DNA from: Pseudomonas alloputida
Lineage (GTDB): Bacteria; Pseudomonadota; Gammaproteobacteria; Pseudomonadales; Pseudomonadaceae
DNA: 64,000 bases
Direction: 5' to 3'
Assembly (NCBI RefSeq): GCF_021283545.2
Contig: NZ_CP128540.1
Span: forward strand, 5,181,501-5,245,500
Position 1 is the stretch's first letter; each line of letters starts with the position of its first letter. Shown here piece after piece: positions 46,982 to 55,496 of the stretch. Both the position numbers and the translations under genes were made by a program. A model generated the notes under the pieces. It was not told where the DNA came from. It searched no databases and saw only the letters and a list, made by a program, of their open reading frames with translations.

Positions 46982-47260
46982 CCTGACTGGCTCGTTCGGG
47001 TTAGCGAATGCTCGTGTAAATTTCTGCAGAAAGTATATGGTCTGTGTGGAAAGACGTCTATAAATCTAAGTTGATTCACTAGTTAGCTGTATTATGATAA
47101 CCATTTTTGAGGCGCAAATGAGTGATCCGGCGTGGACTGGCAGGCGCTTCAGTCCAGCGCAGCGCGCCAGGAGTGACGTGGACTGGACGTGCATCCAGCA
47201 GGTCACTGCGGACGAGAGCTGGTGCGAATAGATCGCTGATACGGAACAGGAGCACGACCC
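46982..47260. promoter_or_regulatory. divergent intergenic region between WYL and LysR genes
   Basis: 279 bp, distinctly AT-rich between 47015 and 47110, holding the promoters of the WYL-helicase operon (minus) and the LysR gene (plus). A TATACT -10-like element occurs on the minus strand near 47030. No clean palindrome could be assigned to the WYL protein. Confidence 0.5.
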
Positions 47261-48151
47261 ATGGAACTGCGACACCTTCGCTGCTTTGTGGCTCTCGCAG
47301 AAGAGCTGCACTTCACACGGGCCGCAGAGCGCCTGCATATCGAACAGCCACCCTTGTCCCGCGCCATCAAAGAGCTTGAGGATGATCTGGGTGTGGTGCT
47401 CTTCGAGCGCAACCGCCGAGGCACGGTACTGACCGAGGCGGGAGCAACGTTCCTGCAAGATGTGCGCAGAGTGTTCGCCGTCCTCAAACAGGCTCAGGAG
47501 AACGTACAGGCGGTCGCTGCGGGCCTGAGCGGAAGCCTTCGCATTGCCGTATCCGACGGTGCAATCGATCCCAGGCTGTCGGCCCTCCTGGCCCGCTGCC
47601 GCGAGGAAGAGCCGGAGATCGAGATTCGCCTGTCCGAAGTGCCGTTGGCCGATCAGTTGCGTGGTTTGCGCTCAGGTGACTTCTCGATCGGGTTTGCGCA
47701 CACGGCGGAAGTCGGCGACGACATCGTTACCGAGCCACTCTGGCACGATCCGCTGGTGGTAGCCGTGCCCGCCCGGCATCCTTTACTTTCACACAAGGCT
47801 GTTCCGCTGCATCAGCTTGCGATCTACCCACTGGTCTTATGTGACCCGCAGGCATGCGAAGGCTACCATCGTGAACTGGCGCGGCTGCTGCGGCCTTTGG
47901 AGCGTCCACCCGACGTCGCCGAGCACGTGTCGTCATTGGACATGATGCTCACCCTGGTCGGTGCCGGCTACGGGGTAGGCTTCATCACCGAAACCAGGAT
48001 CGCGGCGAGCCTGCGCCCCGACGTGGTGATCCGCCCTCTGGCCATGGATTCCGCAGTCATCACGACCTACTTGCTACGGCCCGCCGGCGAGGACTCGCCG
48101 GTGTCGGTGGAACGATTCATCGCGCGCCTGCGCGCGCACTCGGACGATTGA
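47261..48151 (+). CDS. LysR-family transcriptional regulator
   Basis: A 296-residue full-length LysR protein. The N-terminal HTH is FTRAAERLHIEQPPLSRAIKELE (residues about 18-40), and a complete substrate-binding domain starts near residue 90 (GLSGSLRIAVSDGAID). A GTG-free start with CAGGAG upstream is clear. No metabolic operon lies next to it, so its target is unknown. Being divergent from the WYL operon, it may act on that region or on ICE functions. Neither is shown by the sequence. Confidence 0.88.
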   Translation: MELRHLRCFVALAEELHFTRAAERLHIEQPPLSRAIKELEDDLGVVLFERNRRGTVLTEAGATFLQDVRRVFAVLKQAQENVQAVAAGLSGSLRIAVSDGAIDPRLSALLARCREEEPEIEIRLSEVPLADQLRGLRSGDFSIGFAHTAEVGDDIVTEPLWHDPLVVAVPARHPLLSHKAVPLHQLAIYPLVLCDPQACEGYHRELARLLRPLERPPDVAEHVSSLDMMLTLVGAGYGVGFITETRIAASLRPDVVIRPLAMDSAVITTYLLRPAGEDSPVSVERFIARLRAHSDD

Positions 48152-48285
48152 TCCGCAGCGGCCAGGACTGGCTGCCTGAAGCCTGCCAGTGCGGTATCCG
48201 GAGGAGAAGTCTCGTCAATAATGTTCACTGGTGGTAAAATTCCAGGGTACTTACGCTCGTCGCAACCCGTGAGAAAGCAAGCGCC

Positions 48286-48603
48286 ATGAATGTTGGACAA
48301 GCCATTCGACTGTGCCGAACGCAACGGGGCGTCTCTCAAAGCACCATTGCGAACCGAGCCAATTGCTCCGTGTCGTACTTGTCGATGCTTGAGAACAATA
48401 AGCGCGACCCGACACTTTCGACGGTTACAAGAATTGCCGAGGCATTGCATGTGCCTGTCGGCCTGCTGTTCGTTCTGGCTGCCGACCAAAGCGAACTGGG
48501 TGCGATAGACGAGCACGTCGCCGATCAGTTAATGCAGTCTGCGCTGGCATCACTGGGAGCATCGGCCAACATGACAGCGCAGGTGGGAGGCCACTATGGC
48601 TAA
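48286..48603 (+). CDS. XRE-family regulator upstream of ietA
   Basis: A 105-residue protein with an N-terminal Cro/CI HTH (residues about 5-60, with QSTIANRANCSVSYLSMLE). The short, partly hydrophobic C-terminal tail is possibly for dimerisation. Its stop overlaps the start of the AAA ATPase gene by 8 bp, so the three genes XRE-ATPase-subtilase form one coupled operon. It probably keeps the module repressed. Promoter elements lie in the 134-bp gap upstream. Confidence 0.85.
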   Translation: MNVGQAIRLCRTQRGVSQSTIANRANCSVSYLSMLENNKRDPTLSTVTRIAEALHVPVGLLFVLAADQSELGAIDEHVADQLMQSALASLGASANMTAQVGGHYG

Positions 48604-49627
48604 TGCCGAACAACTCAAGGCGTTGGTGAAATCCCATATCGAGCGGGATGACCAGCACTTCTATTCCGTCGCCATGCAGGTCGCGGCTCGTGAAGCCAAG
48701 GTGGGGCATGGCAAGCTTGCCGAAGAACTGCGCGACATGATCGACGCGGCGAAAGCCCGTGTCTCATCGCATGGCACCGAGGGCAAACTGGTGCCATTGG
48801 CCCGTCCACGCGGTGAACTGGCGAACTTGCTGACGGTGTCCTACCCAAAGAATCGACTGTCGGACATGGTGCTCGATGCGGAGATGGCCGAACAGCTTGG
48901 CCGCATCATGAAGGAACAGAAGCACCATTCGCGTATCCGCGAGCATGGCCTGTCGCCGAGACGTAAATTGTTGCTGGTCGGCCCGCCTGGCACCGGCAAA
49001 ACGATGACGGCCTCTGTGCTGGCCGGTGAACTGGGTATCCCGCTGTTTTCTGTTCGGCTGGATGCCCTGATTACCAAGTTCATGGGAGAGACCGCCGCCA
49101 AGCTGCGTCAAATATTCGATGCCATCAATGATGTGCGGGGTGTTTACTTCTTTGATGAGTTCGATGCCATCGGCTCGCAAAGAGGGCTGGCCAATGACGT
49201 GGGTGAGATTCGGCGGGTACTGAACAGCTTTCTGCAAATGATTGAAAGCGATCAATCCCATAGCCTGATCGTCGCAGCGACGAACCATGTGGAGATCCTT
49301 GACTACGCACTTTTCCGCCGGTTTGATGATGTGATCGAGTATCGGTTTCCAGGTGCGCCGCAAGCCGCCAGGCTGATCCAGTCGCGGCTTGGGAAGTTCG
49401 CGCCCAAACCTTTTCCACTCAAGGCGCTTACAAGCAGAGCGGAGGGTTTGAGCTACGCAGAGATTAAACGTGCAGTGGATGAGTCCATCAAGGAAGCGGT
49501 GATGCACGACGAGGCGTGTGTGAAGGTGGATATGCTGACACGCGCTCTCGATGAGCGCCGCAAATTAAGCTTCAGAATGAATCACAAGAAGGCCGTACCG
49601 AACCATGCCGGATCAGCCACAAGCTAA
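48596..49627 (+). CDS. ietA: AAA+ ATPase, IetA-like
   Basis: A 343-residue AAA+ ATPase. Walker A is GPPGTGKT (residues 129-136), Walker B is VYFFDEFDA (183-191), sensor 1 is Asn230 in AATNH, and arginine-finger candidates lie in FRRFDD. The N-terminal ~90 residues are helical and the C-terminus is a small lid domain. An ATPase of this size immediately before a large subtilase is the IetA-IetS pair, first known from Agrobacterium plasmid stability and incompatibility and later as an anti-phage system. It overlaps the protease gene by 23 bp. Confidence 0.78.
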   Translation: MANAEQLKALVKSHIERDDQHFYSVAMQVAAREAKVGHGKLAEELRDMIDAAKARVSSHGTEGKLVPLARPRGELANLLTVSYPKNRLSDMVLDAEMAEQLGRIMKEQKHHSRIREHGLSPRRKLLLVGPPGTGKTMTASVLAGELGIPLFSVRLDALITKFMGETAAKLRQIFDAINDVRGVYFFDEFDAIGSQRGLANDVGEIRRVLNSFLQMIESDQSHSLIVAATNHVEILDYALFRRFDDVIEYRFPGAPQAARLIQSRLGKFAPKPFPLKALTSRAEGLSYAEIKRAVDESIKEAVMHDEACVKVDMLTRALDERRKLSFRMNHKKAVPNHAGSATS

Positions 49628-52115
49628 ACGCCCACACTTCATTCTTCGAAATACATCAAAGACCGTCGGGTTTACCGCACATTCTCCGGGCGGTGGCCCA
49701 ACGCAAAACGTACCGGCCTTGCCTCGGCCGCAACAGAGTGCGTCCCTCCGAGCACAAATCGAGATCTTGAAGCCTGCTGTGGCAGAGGCGGTGCGAGTTC
49801 AAGGGGAACTGCAACTGGAAAGTGGCCTTGGCTTGCAAATCCAGTTTTCCAGTCAACCGGATGTTGAGCTGGCGTTCGAGAGCTTGGCGGATGCTCGCAA
49901 GAGGATTGAGCTTCTCAGTGTTCGTCACGAGGGCAACCGGACCTTCGCCAATGTCTTTGTCCCTGATGGAAAGCTGGCGCATTTCGAGAAATACATTTCC
50001 GACTACCTCGAAGAGAAAAAGGATCGTAACGGCAAGGCGCGAGATCACCGCAAGCTGATCGATGCCATCGAATCCATCCGGGCAGCAGAAATCAGGGCTC
50101 TGTGGACTGACGCCCCCGAATTGCTGCCTGACGATCTCGCGACCGCCTTCTGGTGGGAGGTCTGGCTTCCGGTTCGAGGGGCGGGACAGCGGCAAATCGT
50201 TGTAGAGGACTTCAAGAAACTTGCTCGATTGGCGGAATGTGTCGTCAGTGACAAGCAGGTCAATTTCCCCGAACGCACGGTGCTGTTGATGTATGGATCG
50301 CAGCAGCAGTTCTCGCGGTCGGTGATGACGCTGAACTGTGTGGCTGAACTTCGCTATGCCAAGGAGACTGCTGAGTTCTTCGATGGCATGGGCGTACGCG
50401 AGCAGCAGGCGTGGGCGGACGACTTGCTGCGTCGTGCCCGGTTGCAGCCGTCGGACGATACGGCTCCCCGCGTCTGCCTGTTGGATTCCGGAGTGACTCG
50501 TGCGCATCCGCTCTTGGCGCCTTTGATGGATGCGAGCGATTTGCATACCGTGGAGCCGGCCTGGGGCGTGGATGATGAGGCTGATCATGGCACCGGCCTG
50601 GCGGGCTTGGCTGCCTATGGCGATCTCACGGATGCTCTGGCCTCTGCTGATTCAATCAATGTCCCTCATCGACTGGAGTCGGTGAAGCTGATACCGGCGG
50701 AAGGTGCGAATGAAGGTGATGCGCGCCACCACGCTTATCTTTTCACGGAAGGCGTCGCGCGGCCTGAAATCTCTGCGCCGAATCGGTCGCGCGTGTTTGC
50801 TTCGGCGGTGACGGCTTCGGACTACCGTGACCGTGGCCGTCCTTCCTCGTGGTCTGCTGCTGTCGATGGCCTTGCTGCGGATACCGATGGGGCTGGTGAA
50901 AGTCCGCGCCTGTTCGTGCTGTCCGCCGGCAACACGCGCGACCCCAATGCGTGGGCTGGATATCCCGATAGCCTTTCCACCAATCTCGTGCATGACCCCG
51001 GCCAGGCATGGAACGCAATCACGGTGGGTGCTTGTACTGACAAGATCGACACGGAAGGTCATCCTTCCTTGAGCCCCGTCGCCGAAGCCGGCGGCCTCAG
51101 CCCCTTCACGACGACAACCAGAACGTGGGATCGGGCATGGCCGTTGAAGCCCGAGGTTGTGCTGGAAGGAGGCAATACGGCCAAGGATGAACTGGGTGCG
51201 GTCGGTATGGCCAGCCTGAACTTGCTGACGACCCACAACCAGCCGCTGGATCGCCTGTTCACCACCAGCAACGCCACCAGTGCCGCGTCGGCATTGTGTG
51301 CGGGAATGGTGGCTCAGATCATGGCGGCCTATCCGCACCTCCGGCCGGAAACCGTGCGTGCGTTGCTGGTGCATTCTGCGCAATGGAGCGAGGCCATGCG
51401 CGGGATGTTCCTGCCCGTGGTGCCGAACAAGGACGATTACGTTCACTTGATTCGCCATTGCGGCTGGGGAGTCCCGGATTTGAACCGGGCACTATGGAGC
51501 GCGGGAGACTCGCTGACCTTGCTGGTTGAGGACGTGGTACAGCCTTACGCGAAGGTTTCAGGCAAGGTCGTGACGCGCGACATGAATTTGCATTCCTTGC
51601 CTTGGCCGAAGGATGAGTTGGAGGCATTGCAGGACACGCCCGTCGAGATGCGTGTCACGCTCTCCTACTTCATCGAACCCAATCCTTCGGCACGTGGTGT
51701 GGCCTCGAAGTATCACTACCCTTCGCATCGCCTGCGATTCGATGTGCAGCGTCCGCTGGATGCATCCACCGAGCATTTTGTCGCACGGGTGAATGCGGCA
51801 GCGCAGCGCGAGGATGAGGGTGACCCTGTGAACCCCTCAGATCCCAATTGGCTGTTGGGCGAACGGCAGCGGCATCGTGGTTCGCTGCATCAGGATGTCT
51901 GGAAAGGTACGGCGGCTGACTTGGCCAGCCGTGGCTTCATTGCTGTGTATCCTTCGGCTGGGTGGTGGCGGACACGGCCTGCGCTGGAACGTTATGGCCT
52001 GCCGGCGCGATATAGCTTGGTGGTATCCATTCAGACCCAGCAGACGGACGTTGATCTTTACGCTGCTATTTCCCAGAAAATCCCTGTGGCTAATGTTGTG
52101 GTTGTCGATACGTAA
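49605..52115 (+). CDS. ietS: subtilisin-like (S8) protease, IetS-like
   Basis: An 836-residue cytosolic-type subtilase without signal peptide. An N-terminal ~280-residue extra domain precedes the catalytic domain with Asp294 (CLLDSGV), His328 (DHGTGLAGL), oxyanion Asn443 (LSAGN) and Ser559 (NATSAASAL). The usual G-T-S of subtilases is replaced by A-T-S. A C-terminal ~220-residue beta-rich part follows. In IetAS the protease is the toxic effector and the ATPase its control partner. All three catalytic residues are present, so the module is probably active. Confidence 0.8.
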   Translation: MPDQPQAKRPHFILRNTSKTVGFTAHSPGGGPTQNVPALPRPQQSASLRAQIEILKPAVAEAVRVQGELQLESGLGLQIQFSSQPDVELAFESLADARKRIELLSVRHEGNRTFANVFVPDGKLAHFEKYISDYLEEKKDRNGKARDHRKLIDAIESIRAAEIRALWTDAPELLPDDLATAFWWEVWLPVRGAGQRQIVVEDFKKLARLAECVVSDKQVNFPERTVLLMYGSQQQFSRSVMTLNCVAELRYAKETAEFFDGMGVREQQAWADDLLRRARLQPSDDTAPRVCLLDSGVTRAHPLLAPLMDASDLHTVEPAWGVDDEADHGTGLAGLAAYGDLTDALASADSINVPHRLESVKLIPAEGANEGDARHHAYLFTEGVARPEISAPNRSRVFASAVTASDYRDRGRPSSWSAAVDGLAADTDGAGESPRLFVLSAGNTRDPNAWAGYPDSLSTNLVHDPGQAWNAITVGACTDKIDTEGHPSLSPVAEAGGLSPFTTTTRTWDRAWPLKPEVVLEGGNTAKDELGAVGMASLNLLTTHNQPLDRLFTTSNATSAASALCAGMVAQIMAAYPHLRPETVRALLVHSAQWSEAMRGMFLPVVPNKDDYVHLIRHCGWGVPDLNRALWSAGDSLTLLVEDVVQPYAKVSGKVVTRDMNLHSLPWPKDELEALQDTPVEMRVTLSYFIEPNPSARGVASKYHYPSHRLRFDVQRPLDASTEHFVARVNAAAQREDEGDPVNPSDPNWLLGERQRHRGSLHQDVWKGTAADLASRGFIAVYPSAGWWRTRPALERYGLPARYSLVVSIQTQQTDVDLYAAISQKIPVANVVVVDT

Positions 52116-52213
52116 GAGGCATTCCAGTGTTCCGCTGTCGGGCTAAGCACCCGCCCGGCGCCGTTGGCTGCGACAGCTTGCGCTGCCAATATCCGAAAAG
52201 ACACTTACGACCG

Positions 52214-52519
52214 CTATGCCGAATCTTGCGGCTCACTGCCCGCGCTGAGGTTCTTTTCAGTCGCGGCCATCAATTCGCTGGCGCTTATCCCGAGTGCGGC
52301 AGCGATTTTCAGTATCAAAGGCAGCGTCGGCACATGCTCCCCGCGTTCGATCTTGCCCATGTGCGAACGCGATATTCCCGCCTGATACGCAAAATCGTCT
52401 TGAGCGACCCCCTGCGCGACGCGAGCGGCACGCACGGCCCGCCCGAAAGCTAATGCTGGTTCGGATTCATATGTGGGTGTGCCAGGTGGACGACCTGGCT
52501 GAATAGTAAGCTTCTGCAT
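52214..52519 (-). CDS. small XRE-family regulator
   Basis: A 101-residue protein with a Cro/CI HTH in its C-terminal two thirds (AQDDFAYQAGISRSHMGKIERG). The N-terminus is Pro-rich and about 30 residues long. The ATG at 52519 is used; a TTG five codons upstream is possible. No clear ribosome binding site precedes either. It reads toward the convergent ietS gene and may autoregulate through the direct repeats at 52556-52578. Confidence 0.75.
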   Translation of the reverse strand: MQKLTIQPGRPPGTPTYESEPALAFGRAVRAARVAQGVAQDDFAYQAGISRSHMGKIERGEHVPTLPLILKIAAALGISASELMAATEKNLSAGSEPQDSA

Positions 52520-52555
52520 CAACAGAAGCGTCAAACAATCCTCTTAAATTAACCA

Positions 52556-52578
52556 CGTTAAACATATAGACGTTAAAC
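52556..52578. promoter_or_regulatory. paired direct repeat, putative XRE operator
   Basis: CGTTAAAC occurs twice with a 15-bp period (52556-52563 and 52571-52578), 37 bp upstream of the XRE start codon and between it and the LysR-domain gene. Confidence 0.55.
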
Positions 52579-52640
52579 TTCTCTCTTTACTATGATGCTG
52601 GTTTGCCCTTGACCTGCTTCGTCGCTTCTGTAGGTTCTCC

Positions 52641-53282
52641 GTGGACAACATCACCAGCCAACCCGCCCACCTCAGGCTTGCGATTGCGCCAGGCGTATCG
52701 TCATCTCAGCTCTCGGCGCTGCTCGCGCTGCAACGAGCGGAAGAACCCGAGGTCAGCATCACGTTCTTTGAAGTGGCAGGTGACGAGCTGCTTGATGGGC
52801 TTCGTGAAGGCCGCTACGACGTGGGAATGTCGCTTCAAGGAGCGAGCGATCCGGCCCTGGAAACCCAGCCCTTGTGGATTGAGCACATGGCCGTTGCGAT
52901 ACCGCTGAGGCTTCCCTTGCTTGAGCAGGCATCGCTCACCATCGCCGACCTCCAGAACTATCCGATCTTTCGCTGGGAGGCTGAGACCTGTTCTTCGCTG
53001 GATCGTCGGCTGCTCGCGCGTCTGCCTGCTGACCCGCAGAACCTTCAGTACGTGACTTCCTTCGAGATGATGGCGCTATGGGTTTCTGCCGGCTACGGTG
53101 TCGGGGTATCCGCACAATCGCGTATCAAGCACGCCCCTGGATGGGGAGTCAGCATGCGACCACTGGACGACGGCCCCTACGAAATCGTGGCGCACCTGCA
53201 TAGGCCCCAGGGGCAAGCGAACCCTGTTTCCGAACGGTTCGAGCGCAGGGCACTGCAGATCGCAAAAGCGCTCCCTTCCTGA
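52641..53282 (+). CDS. orphan LysR substrate-binding domain protein (no HTH)
   Basis: A 213-residue protein consisting only of a LysR-type effector-binding domain (PBP2 fold: HLRLAIAPGVSSSQL, PLWIEHMAVAIPLRLP, SAGYGVGVSAQSRI). The usual ~60-residue N-terminal HTH and linker helix are absent. The start is a GTG at 52641. It could be a truncated regulator or a genuine stand-alone ligand-binding partner that titrates another LysR protein, such as that at 47261. It is the last gene before the presumed ICE end. Confidence 0.72.
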   Translation: MDNITSQPAHLRLAIAPGVSSSQLSALLALQRAEEPEVSITFFEVAGDELLDGLREGRYDVGMSLQGASDPALETQPLWIEHMAVAIPLRLPLLEQASLTIADLQNYPIFRWEAETCSSLDRRLLARLPADPQNLQYVTSFEMMALWVSAGYGVGVSAQSRIKHAPGWGVSMRPLDDGPYEIVAHLHRPQGQANPVSERFERRALQIAKALPS

Positions 53283-53427
53283 TCGCAGTGGCTGTCGGTA
53301 GCTGCCAGCAGAAGGCGGTGGATTTATGCCTTTCGCCAAGAGGGGTGATGTGGTACATTCAGAGGCCACTTCTGGTTTTAATAACCAGAAAAAATCTTTA
53401 TTAATCAATGGGTTGGCTGCCTTGGGT

Positions 53428-53447
53428 GATTCCCATCACCCGCTCCA
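53428..53447. other. presumed ICE attachment site (tRNA-Gly 3' end)
   Basis: GATTCCCATCACCCGCTCCA is what the T-arm/acceptor 3' end of a tRNA-Gly with CCA looks like, but no tRNA body precedes it. Mobile DNA lies to the left and P. putida-like chromosome to the right. A terminator typical of tRNA operons follows at 53491. I infer the att repeat of the integrated element. Confidence 0.55.
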
Positions 53448-53490
53448 CATCGCAGTCCCGCATGGCGTTCCAGCAACGTCATCGCAGTCA

Positions 53491-53515
53491 AAAGGAGCCT
53501 TGGCTCCTTTTTTCG
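53491..53515 (+). terminator. Rho-independent terminator beyond the att site
   Basis: Stem AAAGGAGCC / GGCTCCTTT with a TT loop and a run of six T. It probably terminated the tRNA transcript in the uninterrupted chromosome. Confidence 0.85.
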
Positions 53516-53657
53516 TTTTTCATCCTGCCTTGACCTGGCCCATGGCCAATTACCCACCGATCCGCTTCAATGCGCATCGGGCCTTTGCGTGCGCAAGCGA
53601 AACGGCTTGTGGCGGATATGCTCACTGGATTCGTGAAACTATTCGAAAGGACAACGC

Positions 53658-55364
53658 ATGTTTCTCTCCCGCTGGCTACCGGGCCTTGCCAACCTGCTGC
53701 ACTACCGCCGTGAATGGTTCCACGCCGATCTGCAAGCGGGCCTGTCGGTAGCCGCGATCCAGATTCCCATTGCCATTGCCTATGCGCAGATCGTCGGGCT
53801 GCCGCCGCAATATGGCCTGTACGCCTGTGTGCTACCGATGATGGTCTACGCGCTGATCGGTAGCTCGCGCCAGCTGATGGTCGGCCCCGACGCCGCCACC
53901 TGCGCGATGATCGCCGGTGCCGTGGCACCGCTGGCCATGGGTGACCCGCAGCGCATCGTCGAACTGTCGGTGATCGTCACCGTGCTGGTCGGCGTGATGC
54001 TGATTGCCGCGGGCCTGGCGCGGGCCGGGTTCATCGCCAGCTTCTTCTCGCGGCCGATCCTGATCGGCTACCTCAACGGTATCGGCCTGAGCCTGATCGC
54101 CGGGCAGCTGTCCAAGGTGGTGGGCTTCAAGATCGAGGGCGACGGTTTCATCCTCAGCCTGATCAACTTCTTCCAGCGCCTGGGGGAAATTCACTGGGTC
54201 ACATTGATCATCGGCCTGGCCGCCCTGGGCCTGCTCATCTGGCTGCCACGGCGCTACCCGCGCCTGCCCGCAGCCCTCACGGTAGTGGCGCTGTTCATGC
54301 TGCTGGTTGGCCTGTTCGGCCTCGACCGCTTCGGCGTTGCCGTCCTTGGGCCGGTACCTGCAGGCATCCCGCAACTGGCCTGGCCACACAGCAACCTGGC
54401 GGAAATGAAGAGCCTGCTGCGCGACGCCCTGGGTATCGCCACCGTCAGCTTCTGCAGCGCCATGCTTACCGCACGCAGCTTTGCCGCCCGGCATGGCTAT
54501 GCGATCAACGCCAACCACGAATTCGTCGCCCTGGGCGTGAGCAACCTGGCGGCCGGGGTTTCCCAGGGCTTTGCCATCAGCGGTGCCGACTCGCGCACTG
54601 CAGTCAACGACATGGTCGGTGGCAAAAGCCAGCTGGTAGGCATCATCGCGGCACTGGTGATTGCCCTGATCCTGCTGTTCTTCACCGCGCCCATGGCCTG
54701 GATCCCGCAGGCTGCGCTGGGCGCCGTGCTGCTGATGGCGGGCTGGGGGCTGATCGACATCAAATCGCTGGGGCATATCCGGCGTCTAAGCCGCTTCGAG
54801 TTCTGGCTGTGCCTGCTGACCACGGCGGGCGTACTGAGCCTGGGCGTGCTGCCCGGCATCGTGTTTGCCGTGACCCTGGCGATCCTGCGCCTGCTTTACA
54901 GCATCTACCAACCCACCGATGCCGTACTGGGCTGGCTGCCGGGCACCGAAGGCCAGGTGGACATCCGCAAGTTCAAAGACGCCCGCACCGTACCTGGCCT
55001 GGTGGTGTACCGCTTCGACGACGCCATCCTGTTCTTCAATGCCGACTACTTCAAGATGCGCCTGCTAGAAGCCGTGCAAAGCCAGGACCAGCCTAAAGCC
55101 GTGCTATTCGATGCCGAAGCGGTAACCAGCATTGATGTCAGCGGCATCGCCGCCCTGCGCGAAGTGCGTGACACCCTGGCGGCTCAAGGCATCCTCTTCG
55201 CCATCGCCCGCGCCCGTGGCACTTTCCTGCGCATGCTGGTGCGCTCGGGGATGGCGCGGGACATGGAAGAAAAACTGCTATTCGGCTCGGTACGCGCGGG
55301 GATTCGTGCGTACCGCGTGTGGCGCAACCGAAACCGCAGTGTGCAAGTGACCGAACAGGGTTAG
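53658..55364 (+). CDS. SulP-family anion transporter with STAS domain
   Basis: A 568-residue SLC26/SulP membrane protein. The transport domain (residues about 20-410) has about 12-14 hydrophobic segments beginning with the conserved AGLSVAAIQIPIAIAYAQIVG block. A cytoplasmic STAS domain (about 435-550) follows, with FDAEAVTSIDVSGIAAL. It probably imports sulfate or another anion such as bicarbonate; the substrate cannot be told from sequence. GAAAGGA precedes the ATG. It is the first chromosomal gene after the ICE. Confidence 0.9.
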   Translation: MFLSRWLPGLANLLHYRREWFHADLQAGLSVAAIQIPIAIAYAQIVGLPPQYGLYACVLPMMVYALIGSSRQLMVGPDAATCAMIAGAVAPLAMGDPQRIVELSVIVTVLVGVMLIAAGLARAGFIASFFSRPILIGYLNGIGLSLIAGQLSKVVGFKIEGDGFILSLINFFQRLGEIHWVTLIIGLAALGLLIWLPRRYPRLPAALTVVALFMLLVGLFGLDRFGVAVLGPVPAGIPQLAWPHSNLAEMKSLLRDALGIATVSFCSAMLTARSFAARHGYAINANHEFVALGVSNLAAGVSQGFAISGADSRTAVNDMVGGKSQLVGIIAALVIALILLFFTAPMAWIPQAALGAVLLMAGWGLIDIKSLGHIRRLSRFEFWLCLLTTAGVLSLGVLPGIVFAVTLAILRLLYSIYQPTDAVLGWLPGTEGQVDIRKFKDARTVPGLVVYRFDDAILFFNADYFKMRLLEAVQSQDQPKAVLFDAEAVTSIDVSGIAALREVRDTLAAQGILFAIARARGTFLRMLVRSGMARDMEEKLLFGSVRAGIRAYRVWRNRNRSVQVTEQG

Positions 55365-55496
55365 CGGCTTTCATCCTGTTCACCCGCGAAAGGGCCAGCA
55401 CAGGCAACACAAAACCTCGCCTTGACACCAACCCTCGCACACCTCGCATGACATGCTAAAGTCGCCCCGTTCCCCGCACCACCCAACGGATCCAGC

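Noticed and set aside
53370..53398. Hairpin CTGGTT-TTAAT-AACCAG as a terminator for the LysR-domain gene
   Set aside because: It is followed by A residues on the plus strand, so the U-run is missing; on the minus strand it is not preceded by a gene.
53283..53447. Possible complete tRNA-Gly gene
   Set aside because: Only the last 20 bases look like a tRNA; no anticodon arm or 5' acceptor strand can be folded from the preceding sequence.
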